Assembly: GCA_002699085.1 (NCBI GenBank)
Contig: PAAR01000016.1
Location: 62,001 to 126,000 of the forward strand
Direction of reading: 5' to 3'
DNA from: Micavibrio sp.
Lineage (GTDB): Bacteria; Pseudomonadota; Alphaproteobacteria; Micavibrionales; UBA9664
Length of the DNA: 64,000 bases
The number at the start of each line of letters is the position of its first letter. Within the stretch, counting starts at the first letter, position 1. The translations under genes were made by a program, and so were the position numbers. The notes under the pieces are model-generated. The model had not been told where the DNA came from. It did no database searches and saw only the letters and a program-made list of their open reading frames with translations. Shown here piece after piece: positions 9,523 through 18,831 of the stretch.

Positions 9523-9816
9523 ATGAGCAAACTATTTTACAAGGCGATGATCGAAGACATTCAAAACGATAAATGCACCGATGCAGAGCTGGAGGCTCTG
9601 CTCGATGCTTTTGAATATACGGTCAAGAAAATGGCCCCCACGCTGGCTCGAAAATCTTGGTATGCGATGGAGGATTACGCCACATCCAAGCAGCGCGGCA
9701 TCGACCGTTTTAATTTGACGCTGGAGCGCAAGGATGTCCTCGGGCAAGAGCAATGGCACGGCGCATTTGAATACGGCAGTAAAAAACTCAAAATCATAGG
9801 AACATTGGAAAAATGA
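9523..9816 (+). CDS. Small phage protein of unknown function in lysis block
   Basis: A 97-aa soluble protein, hydrophilic and mainly helical (SKLFYKAMIEDIQNDK; DAELEALLDAFEYTVKKM). It overlaps the lysozyme start by 4 bases (ATGA), so the two are translationally coupled. I see no membrane segment, so it is not a holin; an accessory or regulatory role in lysis is only a guess from position. The 88 bases before it (9435-9522) contain no gene. Confidence 0.6.
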   Translation: MSKLFYKAMIEDIQNDKCTDAELEALLDAFEYTVKKMAPTLARKSWYAMEDYATSKQRGIDRFNLTLERKDVLGQEQWHGAFEYGSKKLKIIGTLEK

Positions 9817-10268
9817 GACATATCACTCAAAATGGAATTGACCTAATCAAACGGTTCGAGGGCTTCTCTCGGACCGTTTATTTTTGCCCTGCTGGTTATC
9901 CGACCATAGGCTACGGCCATGTAGTCAAGCCACATGAGGATTTCTCAGCAGGCATTGATGAAGCACAGGCAGAAGAGCTGTTACGCCAAGATGCTATTAT
10001 CGCCGAGCGTGCTGTTTTGCGTCTGATTAATGTACCACTCACAGACGGTCAATTTGATGCGCTGGTATCATTCACCTATAATCTGGGCGGCGGGGCGCTT
10101 CAACGCTCTACACTGCGCCGTAAAATCAACCACGAAGAACACGCCGATGTACCAGAGCAATTCATGCGCTGGGTTTGGGCGGGTGGCCGGAAATTGAAAG
10201 GGCTTGTTCGCCGGAGAGAGGCGGAAGTTAAACTTTATATTTATCAATGTTTACAACTTGAAGGGTAA
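9813..10268 (+). CDS. Phage lysozyme (GH24 muramidase, endolysin)
   Basis: A 151-aa GH24 lysozyme that cuts the glycan strands of peptidoglycan at the end of the lytic cycle. The catalytic set fits the phage pattern E-x8-(D/C)-x5-T: Glu16 in RFEG, Cys25, and Thr31 in YPTIGYGH. The usual FDALVSFTYNLGGGAL helix and the end RRREAEVKLY are present. There is no signal peptide or SAR-type anchor, so release should depend on the neighbouring holin. Its last 41 bases overlap the 3' end of the DUF4011 gene on the other strand, so the two genes converge with no terminator between them. Confidence 0.92.
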   Translation: MRHITQNGIDLIKRFEGFSRTVYFCPAGYPTIGYGHVVKPHEDFSAGIDEAQAEELLRQDAIIAERAVLRLINVPLTDGQFDALVSFTYNLGGGALQRSTLRRKINHEEHADVPEQFMRWVWAGGRKLKGLVRRREAEVKLYIYQCLQLEG

Positions 10269-13200
10269 CCTCTCCAATGGGCAAAATAGCCTCTGTTTCT
10301 TCATTTTTTTGACAACCTAATAAGGCGCGTCCGATCGCTGAATGCTGAGCTATTGTACCAGAATCTGGATTACCATGAGTTGGTACAATTTGCACAGATC
10401 GTTTTTCTTTTTTACCATCATCTTTGACCATGAAATAAGTGACGTTATCGTAAAGCTCGACCACGTTGCCTTTGGAAACCGAGCCTTGTTCTGCGTCCTC
10501 AAATAAATCTTCTGGCTCATCATCCTTTTCTTCCGGTGTGAAATCATGCTCAATAACTACACTCTTTTCAGCGGTTTTCTTTATTTCATCGCTGTCTAGA
10601 AGCTCTTGGATGTAGTTTTTGAGCTTTTCAAACTCCTGCACAGGGTTGGAGAACCAGTCGGTCGACCATATGCGGTATATGCGCCAACCCAGTCCCTCAA
10701 GTACCTGCTGGCGGATAACATCACGCTCACGTGCGGATTTTGAAGAGTGGTAAGTCGCACCGTCGCACTCAACGCCCATAAGATAGCCGTAAGGGTATTT
10801 CGGATGTTTCACGCCAAGATCAATACGGTATCCGGCCACCCCGACTTGCGGGTGGACTTCACAACCTATACTTTCCAGCTTTTCTTTAACCCAGACCTCA
10901 AAATCGCTGTCCGGTATTTCATCGCGATCGCGTTGACCTTCATCTATTATGCCTTTAGCAGCATAGGCCAAAAAGCCCCTTAAGGCGCGTATGCCTTCAG
11001 AAGATGTATCGCTGACCTTAATATCTTCCGGTTTCAGAGACGTGAATATGACCATATTTTTCTTCGCGCGTGAAAACAGCACATTTAATCGTCTATAGCC
11101 CCCAGCACGGTTTATAGGGCCGAAACGCTGCATAACAGTGCCGTTTTTGTCTGGGCCGTACACGGTGGAAATAAAGATCGCGTCACGCTCATCCCCTTGG
11201 ACACTTTCGAGGTTCTTTACAAAGAAGGATTCCAGCGTGCCTTGCCATTTGGCCTTATAGTTGGCCGCATGCGGATACTCGATAAATGCGCGATCCATCT
11301 CAATTTCAATTAGATCCTTCTGCACTTGGTTCATGGTGGCAATCCCAAGGCTTCTATCCGGATGCTTCCGCATAAAGTCCAGGGCGGCTTTTACGACCGC
11401 CTCAACCTCATCCATGTTTGAATTAGCCGCATATGTGCCACCGACATATTCCAGCCGTACACCCAGCTCATTGGGGTTTTTGACGGGAGACGGGAATAAT
11501 ACAAGGCTCTGGTCATAGAAATGGTAGTTTGAGAACGCAATCAGGCTCTCGTGCTGTGAGCGATAATGGCGGCTCAAAATACGGGATGGCCTGAAGGACG
11601 ATAAAGCTATATCCATGATGGCCTCGGAAGTAAAATCTTCCTCGACTTCGTCATCATCTTTCCCTGCAGATTGGAAAAATGAGGTCGGTGGGAGCTGCTG
11701 GGGATCCCCGACAACGACAATCTGGTCTGCACGCGCAACACCGCCCAGCGCATCTTCGGGGCGCATCTGCGAGGCTTCGTCGATGACTATAAGATCGAAT
11801 TTGAATTTACCTGGCTCAAGATATTGCGCCACGGTCAAAGGCGACATGAGGAAGCACGGTTTAATCTTTTGGATCGACTGGCCGGCACGCTTCATAAGCG
11901 CCCTGATCGGGACGTGGCAGCGTTGTTTGTTGATCTCATTGTGCAGCAGCGCACCTTCCGTCCAAGTGCTTTTTCTGCCGCGTCCATTGCCAGCCATGGG
12001 CTTGGCGGTATTGAGCTTATTGCAAAGCTCTTGCTGCTGAAGCTCCAGTATTTCCTGATCAAGTTCTTTAATTCTGGCTCTCGCTTGTTCGAGGCTCATA
12101 CCACTGGTTTTTGAAATTACCGGATTACGCTGGTAAATCTCACGCGCCACGGCACTATAAACCATGTATTCAAAGGCCATGGGCAGTGTATCAAAGTCGA
12201 TCTTTTCCTGATCGTAAATTTGAAGCAACGGCCCCTTAATTGTATCGGCAGCTTTTGCGTAGTGTCCATTGAGGCCAACCCATTGATTGAGGGCATCCGG
12301 CTTGCTTAAAGCTTGCGATAATTGATTGACGAGATCGCCCAGATCTATATCCAGCCAGTAATTTTCATCTGAAGGAGAGCCGAAGCTGATATTGGCGTGG
12401 CCATCGACTTCTGTCGCAATGCCCGTTGTATCGTTGATCGTATCGGTTACAGCTTCCAGTTGGGCTTTAAAGCTCTTCCATGTTTTTGAAAAATCCTTGT
12501 TTAAGAACAGGTCAAAGCCGTTCTCCAGCTCCGGTATAGCCAGACAATCGCCTATAAAGCGCGCAGTTGCGTCAATGTCTTCAATATCGGTTTCGGCGCC
12601 TTCGTAAGCATTGCCGAAAAACTTTTTAACGACACTGTCTTGATCGGCGGCATCGCGTGCTTCCTTGGCATTCTGCAAGCGCGGAAGATCTTCGGCGATA
12701 TGGGCAAAGGTGATTGCCTCGCCGGAGGCCGTGTTTTGAAGCTGATTTTTGAGCGTATTCAGCTTTTCTGCTTTCTCCATCAGGCCGTCCAGGTATTTTT
12801 TGACGGGAGTGTCGGGCGCAACATCGCCTTTAATGTCCGCTATTTTGCTTTTCAGCGCGACAAAACGATCATCGTTTGCCAGATCCCTCACGGAATCCAG
12901 CTCCTCCATATCGCCCTTTAAAAGCCATTGGCGGACATTTCGGGAAAACTCATCGCCGGACGCATAGCGTTTACGGACGCTGGAAGCCCATTCATTAATC
13001 TGCTGGAGCTTTTTAAAGTCGGTCTGGATGCCGTTAAACGAGGATCCGCAGATCGTCTGGAGCTGGTTGTCCTGCTCGATCTTTTCTTTTTCTTCCTTAT
13101 TATCGGCGATCGCACGCAGTACGTTGGCGGATTTTTCCGGATCAAATTTGGCCTTTTGTTTCGAGGCCAGTGTGACGACTTTTTTCGCCTGACGGTAGGA

Positions 13201-15741
13201 TGAATCAAAAATAGCGAAAAATCCGGCGTTATCCAGCGCAGCAGCGTGCATACGGATCTCGTACGGCTTCCCCATCATCGAGAGGTCATAGCGCTGCTCC
13301 TGATCCTCCAAGTTTGCCTGAATGCGCTCCTGCGTGTCGGCAGCAGCCTTTAGGCGCGGCGCGTTGGTTTCATCGATAATATCGTTTGTGCGGAAGAGCA
13401 AATAATCACGAGGCACGGAGGCGATATAATCCGGCACCTCGGCCAGCGCATAAATCTTGTCCAGATCCTCGTTTTTTGATACGCCAAATCGTTCGCCAAT
13501 GCTGAGAAGCGTTTTGAGGTTTTTGTCCCACAGTTTCAGCTCTTCTTCCAAATCTTTGACATGCGCCCGTATGTCGAGCGCGGTCATATTATCGGCTTCC
13601 ATCTCCTTCGCGGCCAGTGTGTGCGCTTCGATCTCTTTGAGATTATCAATGGCGGCAGACGCGTTCTGCATGGACTGGATTTCTTTTAAGGCCGATCTGT
13701 AAACGTGGATGTGCTCGACAAAAGCCGCAAGCGCAGCCGCTTTTCCCTTGTCCCCCAGATCCGCTATAAAATCCTCGTTCAATGTGCTGGTGTCGTAATC
13801 AATAAGATCATCGAGATAATCGTAAAACGCATTGATGTCCTGGGTGGTATTGCCGATCGAGAGATCGAACGCCTTATTGAAGGCTTCCAGATCTGACTGG
13901 ATTTTCGCCAGCCCATCTCTCCATTTTTCAATCAGCAGCTTTAATTCGTCCTGCTGGAACGGGTTTAGATCGGCATTGCCGACAAAGCCCCATGGGTGCT
14001 TGCCGTTTTTGGATTCTGCATCGACCTGCTTTTTGAGGGTAGCTATGGTTTCCAGCTCGTCGGTATGACCGCTTAATTCGCTGGCGGACAAATCGGCCTG
14101 TTCAAACGGTATTTTACACTGGCTGATAATCGAGAGCAAATTGCCAATGCGGTCTTTGCGGAGCTGTGCGCCCCACAGATAATCATGGATGGGCTTGTTC
14201 TGTCTGCCGAAGCTGGAATTCAGTGCGCTGATGTATTCCGTGATGTGATCTCTGTGCCGTTTGAAGTCCTGCATCTTTGAAGCAAGATAACCGCCGTTCC
14301 CGCGTGCAGAGCGCAGTTTTAAACGCTCTTCTATGGATTTTAACACCTCGGTCTTTTTGGCCTTTGTGGAGTGCAGTTCTAGGCAATACGGCCCTAAATT
14401 CGCATCACTTAAACGCTCATGCACCACGTTCAAAGCAGCCATTTTCTCAGCCAAAAACAGCACGGACTTATCCGCCGCAAGCGCGTTGGCGATGATATTC
14501 GTGATTGTTTGCGATTTTCCTGTCCCTGGCGGCCCTTTAATGGCCATGTTATTGCCCTTCATCACATCGACCAAGGCACTGTGCTGTGAAGCGTCAGCGG
14601 AGGTGATAAGCAATGGCACGACTTCCTCGACTTCGGGCGTGTCGATATCGTAATCCTCAGCATGATCACCGCTAGGCTCACTCTCGGATCCGGCAAACAG
14701 ACTTTGCACGATCTCATTGGTGGATACATCAGTCTCACCAGGCCATTTTTTGGAGCTGAGATCATAGAACATAACCAGCCGTGCAAAACGAAAGCGGCCT
14801 ATAGTGATAAATCGGCGGATCTTCCATTTTTCTTTTTTCGGGACTTTGGCTTCCTGAATAAGCTCGTCCACTTTCCGCATGTAATCTTCCGGCCCGTCCT
14901 CTCCGGTAAATTCCGGCAGCTCTATGCCGAAATCATTGCGGAGGCGTTCCGACAAAGACAGATTGATCTCTGGCTCTTCTCCGGTGGCTTCCACGCGGTA
15001 GGTGTATCCTTCGCGGGATTGCTTCTTTTCAATTTCGAGCTGAAGCAATAATAAGGGCGAAACGCATTTCTTGTCCGAATTGGCGGACTCATACCATTCC
15101 AAAAAGCCGAACGCCGCATAGAGGGTATTTACACCGGATTCCTCAATATCCGTCCGGACATAGGAATTCAGACCGCTCAGTTTTCGGCTCATCTCTTCGG
15201 GCTTCAAAAGCGTCTGGATGAATTTATCCGTGTGCCGCTCGGCATCCTCCTGATTTTCAGGTGTTGGCTCCGGCATTTCATAGCTGGGGTCAAGATGGTG
15301 CTTTTTGGCGACTTCGGCGTTGGTCAGGCTTTTCTGCTCTTTCCATACAGGCAATTTTAACTCTTCGCGGATCTTGTTGCGAAGCTCACGCTCGATTTGC
15401 TTGATTTTGTCCAGCGCACCTTCTTCATCCTCGTCCACGGAATCAATGGCCTCGATATACTTTTCATCGGTCAATTTGGCCTGTTCAAGATGGCGCATGA
15501 ATTCAGGTGTTTTTTCATCCGGCGGGATCTGGTCTTCCTCCGGCAACGCCAAAAACGTCAGCTTTTTGCCATCTAAAAATTCGCCATAAAGAAAGTCGGG
15601 CAATTCGTCGATCACGCGAATATGCTGGCGCGATCTTTCGCTGTGATTAAAGGATATCAGGCTGTTCCTGCGAGAGGTATCAAGGAGCTTTGCTCTATAT
15701 TTTTCAATGCATTCTTTTACAAAATTCATGTCAGTTGTCAT
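10228..15741 (-). CDS. DUF4011 / SF1 helicase / Vsr-like endonuclease with GreA-C-like tail (Hhe-like defence protein)
   Basis: A very large protein (1837 aa from the ATG at 15741). In order: an N-terminal DUF4011-type region (KLLDTSRRNSLISFNH), helicase motif I GPPGTGKSQT near residue 405, a long coiled-coil insertion (about 470-1150), motifs II and III (VIDEAS, GDPQQLPP), an SF1 C-terminal half (RLNVLFSRAK), a Vsr/DUF559-like nuclease (GYRIDLGVKHP, GVECDGATYH, GWRIYRIWSTDWF), and a last 75 residues resembling the GreA/GreB C-terminal domain (HSAIGRALLG). DUF4011-helicase-Vsr is a known single-gene anti-phage architecture, which I recall as Hhe. I prefer the start at 15741 over 15780: GGGGAGA precedes it and the longer form would overlap the upstream gene. 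By eye its codon use is GC-richer than the rest of the operon, suggesting separate acquisition. Confidence 0.85.
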   Translation of the reverse strand: MTTDMNFVKECIEKYRAKLLDTSRRNSLISFNHSERSRQHIRVIDELPDFLYGEFLDGKKLTFLALPEEDQIPPDEKTPEFMRHLEQAKLTDEKYIEAIDSVDEDEEGALDKIKQIERELRNKIREELKLPVWKEQKSLTNAEVAKKHHLDPSYEMPEPTPENQEDAERHTDKFIQTLLKPEEMSRKLSGLNSYVRTDIEESGVNTLYAAFGFLEWYESANSDKKCVSPLLLLQLEIEKKQSREGYTYRVEATGEEPEINLSLSERLRNDFGIELPEFTGEDGPEDYMRKVDELIQEAKVPKKEKWKIRRFITIGRFRFARLVMFYDLSSKKWPGETDVSTNEIVQSLFAGSESEPSGDHAEDYDIDTPEVEEVVPLLITSADASQHSALVDVMKGNNMAIKGPPGTGKSQTITNIIANALAADKSVLFLAEKMAALNVVHERLSDANLGPYCLELHSTKAKKTEVLKSIEERLKLRSARGNGGYLASKMQDFKRHRDHITEYISALNSSFGRQNKPIHDYLWGAQLRKDRIGNLLSIISQCKIPFEQADLSASELSGHTDELETIATLKKQVDAESKNGKHPWGFVGNADLNPFQQDELKLLIEKWRDGLAKIQSDLEAFNKAFDLSIGNTTQDINAFYDYLDDLIDYDTSTLNEDFIADLGDKGKAAALAAFVEHIHVYRSALKEIQSMQNASAAIDNLKEIEAHTLAAKEMEADNMTALDIRAHVKDLEEELKLWDKNLKTLLSIGERFGVSKNEDLDKIYALAEVPDYIASVPRDYLLFRTNDIIDETNAPRLKAAADTQERIQANLEDQEQRYDLSMMGKPYEIRMHAAALDNAGFFAIFDSSYRQAKKVVTLASKQKAKFDPEKSANVLRAIADNKEEKEKIEQDNQLQTICGSSFNGIQTDFKKLQQINEWASSVRKRYASGDEFSRNVRQWLLKGDMEELDSVRDLANDDRFVALKSKIADIKGDVAPDTPVKKYLDGLMEKAEKLNTLKNQLQNTASGEAITFAHIAEDLPRLQNAKEARDAADQDSVVKKFFGNAYEGAETDIEDIDATARFIGDCLAIPELENGFDLFLNKDFSKTWKSFKAQLEAVTDTINDTTGIATEVDGHANISFGSPSDENYWLDIDLGDLVNQLSQALSKPDALNQWVGLNGHYAKAADTIKGPLLQIYDQEKIDFDTLPMAFEYMVYSAVAREIYQRNPVISKTSGMSLEQARARIKELDQEILELQQQELCNKLNTAKPMAGNGRGRKSTWTEGALLHNEINKQRCHVPIRALMKRAGQSIQKIKPCFLMSPLTVAQYLEPGKFKFDLIVIDEASQMRPEDALGGVARADQIVVVGDPQQLPPTSFFQSAGKDDDEVEEDFTSEAIMDIALSSFRPSRILSRHYRSQHESLIAFSNYHFYDQSLVLFPSPVKNPNELGVRLEYVGGTYAANSNMDEVEAVVKAALDFMRKHPDRSLGIATMNQVQKDLIEIEMDRAFIEYPHAANYKAKWQGTLESFFVKNLESVQGDERDAIFISTVYGPDKNGTVMQRFGPINRAGGYRRLNVLFSRAKKNMVIFTSLKPEDIKVSDTSSEGIRALRGFLAYAAKGIIDEGQRDRDEIPDSDFEVWVKEKLESIGCEVHPQVGVAGYRIDLGVKHPKYPYGYLMGVECDGATYHSSKSARERDVIRQQVLEGLGWRIYRIWSTDWFSNPVQEFEKLKNYIQELLDSDEIKKTAEKSVVIEHDFTPEEKDDEPEDLFEDAEQGSVSKGNVVELYDNVTYFMVKDDGKKEKRSVQIVPTHGNPDSGTIAQHSAIGRALLGCQKNEETEAILPIGEVTLQVVNIDKYKV

Positions 15742-15745
15742 TGCA

Positions 15746-16900
15746 CTATCTCCCCACAACTTCCTGTCTAACTGGATCATAGCGGTAATTTACAATGTCT
15801 CCATTCAGCACAAAATTTATTGTTTGTTCTATAATTTCTAATGGTGCGATAAACCATTCACGAGGAGTATGGCGCTGACCTTTCTCGTCGAAAATATCAA
15901 TATTAAGGCAGGATGATCCAAAAAACGTATGAAGCAATTGCTCTAGTTTTTGAGGGTTCATATTATAGCACTGATAGGCTTCTACGATATGCACCGGTGC
16001 CATGAGATAAGTAGGTTCATTTGCTGCATTTTTGATGCGCTGCTCCACAGGTATGGTTGAAAAGCCAATTTTATATAGGTTTTCTACTTCATTAATTTCA
16101 GGCCTATCACTTAATGAGCGTAATACATAAATAAAGCCCGTTTCTTTATCTTCGTCGGGGATGTCGCTAAAACCATCGAGTAAATGATCTTCATGTTCGG
16201 TAACTCGGCGGCCATCTTTATAGAGTTCGGCTGATAGAGAGCGTAACAACATGTCAGATTCTGTGCCGTTTTCAAAAATACAGCGCAATCTGGCATTCTT
16301 TTTACCATTATTTATTTCAACCTCACCAACCTCAGCGACATAGAGCAATATCCCTTTGAGAACGAAAAAATATCCTTTTTGAATTTGTTGCTCATTCTTG
16401 AATGGCCACAATTTCCGTTTGCCTGAGGACAGGTCAGCCTGGCACTGAATAAATTTAGCTTCAAATGCTTCAAAGTCCTTACAAGGCTTACGACTTGCAA
16501 CATAATCTGGCATAGTCGTCTCTTTTGAAACATGACGAAGGGTAAAAATCTCTTCAGCGTCATTACCCAATATTCCCAAATCGTCATCGTCAAAGATATC
16601 ATCAATAGAGGTGATTTCTTTTCGGGGAACACTGAGTAAGCCATGTTCATCCAGATAAGCTAATGCTTGCATTTTGTCATTGCTCTCACGAATGCCTTTG
16701 AGGCGAGCGTATAACTGATGCTCTTGAATGCCTTTACCACTTTGAGGTTCTCGACCATTTTCTGAGACGAACTGATTGATTTGAGTAAAGGATGCAATCA
16801 GACGCTCATCTGCGGTTGCAACAGCAGACTGTTTAGGCTTCACATTCAAAAGCCCTAAATCATCATCTTCTATAAGCTTCAATAAATCGTCTTTATCCAC
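15746..16900 (-). CDS. GIY-YIG nuclease family protein (T5orf172/MUG113 type)
   Basis: A 384-aa protein whose C-terminal third is a T5orf172-type GIY-YIG domain: GFIYVL near residue 255, then NLYKIGFS, an Arg in VEQRIKNA, a Glu in KLEQLLHTFF, and REWF near the end. The N-terminus has two copies of a short acidic motif (DDDLGLL at about residue 13 and DDDDLGIL at about 107) and a segment resembling the helicase C-terminus (NQFVSENGREPQ). It starts with GTG, with AAGGTG upstream, 11 bases after the helicase stop; its stop is only 4 bases before the DUF4011 start. It probably supplies the nuclease of the methylase-helicase system. That role is inferred from operon and domain. Confidence 0.8.
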   Translation of the reverse strand: MDKDDLLKLIEDDDLGLLNVKPKQSAVATADERLIASFTQINQFVSENGREPQSGKGIQEHQLYARLKGIRESNDKMQALAYLDEHGLLSVPRKEITSIDDIFDDDDLGILGNDAEEIFTLRHVSKETTMPDYVASRKPCKDFEAFEAKFIQCQADLSSGKRKLWPFKNEQQIQKGYFFVLKGILLYVAEVGEVEINNGKKNARLRCIFENGTESDMLLRSLSAELYKDGRRVTEHEDHLLDGFSDIPDEDKETGFIYVLRSLSDRPEINEVENLYKIGFSTIPVEQRIKNAANEPTYLMAPVHIVEAYQCYNMNPQKLEQLLHTFFGSSCLNIDIFDEKGQRHTPREWFIAPLEIIEQTINFVLNGDIVNYRYDPVRQEVVGR

Positions 16901-16911
16901 GAAATTACACC

Positions 16912-18831
16912 TTATAAATTCTGTTGACGGCGCTGGTTTTGAATATAAATCAACGCTTCAGCAAGTCGTCTTTCTAATGGATCGACAGAGTTAATATTAG
17001 GTTGCTGCCCATTATTGTTCTGAACAAAACTTTTAATCTTTGGCCACAAAAGCATGGCTTCTTCATCGGTCATTTGAATGCGTGTGGCTTCGATAGCTTC
17101 TTGAATGACACGAAATACCTGGGCTGTTACGGATTTGGATAGAATTTCAAAGGCCGCTTGGAATGGATTAATGCTATCAATCAAATCAACATGCAGGTCA
17201 TCGATATTTACAAACTTTCCAGCCATACGAATAAAGCGCTTATCACCTGTTTCTTTGATTTCGCCATTCTTAATGACGGAATCAACAACCACATGCTGGC
17301 GGACTTCTTCGACTTCCGCATCTGATAATTCAGGATATTTAATTTTAATAATTTTCGGGATCATAATTTTGTTAATCACTTCCGGATCAACATTTCCTGG
17401 AAGAGCTTTGATCATTTTGTCATCCTGAAGAATGCTTGCTTTAAGATCGTTCAAATCAGATTCAACGATCTCTTTCACACGCTTCGATGATGGTTCTTTA
17501 AAACCACGGATTTTGATCTCGCCAGGCTTGGCTTCATCGTCATCTGAAAGTTTAGTTTTGAATTTGAAATTAGGGGCGAGAACTTGCTCCATCAAAAGCG
17601 AACAGGTAATAGCCTTCAGCATATTATTCACGGATAAAGTAACCAGTTCATCTTCTGCATCGGGCTGGGCGATCAGATTGGTAAACTGAGCATGCGTTTT
17701 ATTATCGCTGTCACGGGTGCAACGTCCTATAATCTGGATGACTTCCGTTAATGAGCCTCTGTAGCCGACCGTCAAGGCATGTTCACAATATGGCCAATCA
17801 AAACCTTCCTTTGCCATGCCAAGCGCAATAATCAAATCAATATCATCTGCCGATTTAATGTTACGGAGGTATTCTTGCACGCGATCTCGCTGATATTCCT
17901 CTACCAGATTGGCAACTTTTAAGATTTTGCCGTCTTTATGTCGTTTTAAGTAGATAATGCCTGTTTGAGAATCCTGATAATCAACTTCACCGAGGATACC
18001 TAATATCGTATCGACCTCTTCATATTTCTCTTTTGTGGATTCACCAGAGTTCACGCTGGGAATATGCAAGATGGTCTTTTTATCTGTATCCAAAACTTCA
18101 GCAATCGCGCTGGTGTATCGACCTTGGTAAAAGTGATATCCGATGCCCAGAGATTTAAGATGAGTGTAGCCATTCAGCTGCTCATAGTAATTGTATGTCA
18201 CCTTTGAGAACTTCTCTTCGTCCTCAGGAAGGAGAACAGGCTTACCATCACCACGGAAATATGATCCCGTCATGGCAACAACGTGAGCGCTGGATTTCGT
18301 CATAATTGAGTGCAAAAGCGTTCCCAAGCGGCTGGTTTCTTTATCGGCAGACACATGGTGAAATTCGTCAATCGCCAAAAGGCAGTTATCAAACTTGCTC
18401 TCATCAATTTGTTCAAAAGCAAATCTGAGCGTTGCATGGGTGCAGATCAGGATTTTTTCATTACTATCCATGAAGCGCATAAATGCATCGACTTTGCTTT
18501 TATCGCCACCGGGCGTACATAGGTTATAATTTTCCTTAGGTTCCCAGTTTGCAAAAAAGCCATGGGACTTAAGGTCAGTTGTGCCAAATGATCCACCGAT
18601 GGATTTTTCAGGTACGGCCACAATCACTTTTTTTAAGCCTTGATTGATCAGCTTATCTAAAGCGATAAACATCAACGCACGAGATTTACCGGATGCGGGT
18701 GGCGCTTTCAAAAGCAAATATTGTGCATCACGGGCGGAGTAAGCACGCTCTTGCATCTCCCGCATACCCATTGAATTGGTTTTTGTACTTTCCCCTGTCT
18801 GGGCATATGTGACGTCGACGATATTTGGCAT
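16912..18831 (-). CDS. DEAD/DEAH-type superfamily 2 helicase
   Basis: A 639-aa SF2 helicase/translocase. Motif I is APPASGKS (residues about 43-50), motif II DEFHH (near 150), motif III MTGS, and the second RecA domain has GMAKEGFDWPYCE and QIIGRCTRD (motif VI). The plan is like the motor subunits of restriction systems (HsdR, Res). After the helicase core come about 240 residues without a domain I know, ending in a segment (FVQNNNGQQPNINSVDPLE) that looks like the N-terminus of the GIY-YIG partner. Its ATG overlaps the stop of the membrane-protein gene upstream by one base (TAATG). Probably the DNA-scanning motor of the operon's system; this is inference. Confidence 0.85.
   Translation of the reverse strand: MPNIVDVTYAQTGESTKTNSMGMREMQERAYSARDAQYLLLKAPPASGKSRALMFIALDKLINQGLKKVIVAVPEKSIGGSFGTTDLKSHGFFANWEPKENYNLCTPGGDKSKVDAFMRFMDSNEKILICTHATLRFAFEQIDESKFDNCLLAIDEFHHVSADKETSRLGTLLHSIMTKSSAHVVAMTGSYFRGDGKPVLLPEDEEKFSKVTYNYYEQLNGYTHLKSLGIGYHFYQGRYTSAIAEVLDTDKKTILHIPSVNSGESTKEKYEEVDTILGILGEVDYQDSQTGIIYLKRHKDGKILKVANLVEEYQRDRVQEYLRNIKSADDIDLIIALGMAKEGFDWPYCEHALTVGYRGSLTEVIQIIGRCTRDSDNKTHAQFTNLIAQPDAEDELVTLSVNNMLKAITCSLLMEQVLAPNFKFKTKLSDDDEAKPGEIKIRGFKEPSSKRVKEIVESDLNDLKASILQDDKMIKALPGNVDPEVINKIMIPKIIKIKYPELSDAEVEEVRQHVVVDSVIKNGEIKETGDKRFIRMAGKFVNIDDLHVDLIDSINPFQAAFEILSKSVTAQVFRVIQEAIEATRIQMTDEEAMLLWPKIKSFVQNNNGQQPNINSVDPLERRLAEALIYIQNQRRQQNL

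Noticed and set aside
15742-15780. Longer start of the DUF4011 gene
   Set aside because: It would overlap the end of the GIY-YIG gene; the GGGGAGA site fits the ATG at 15741 better.
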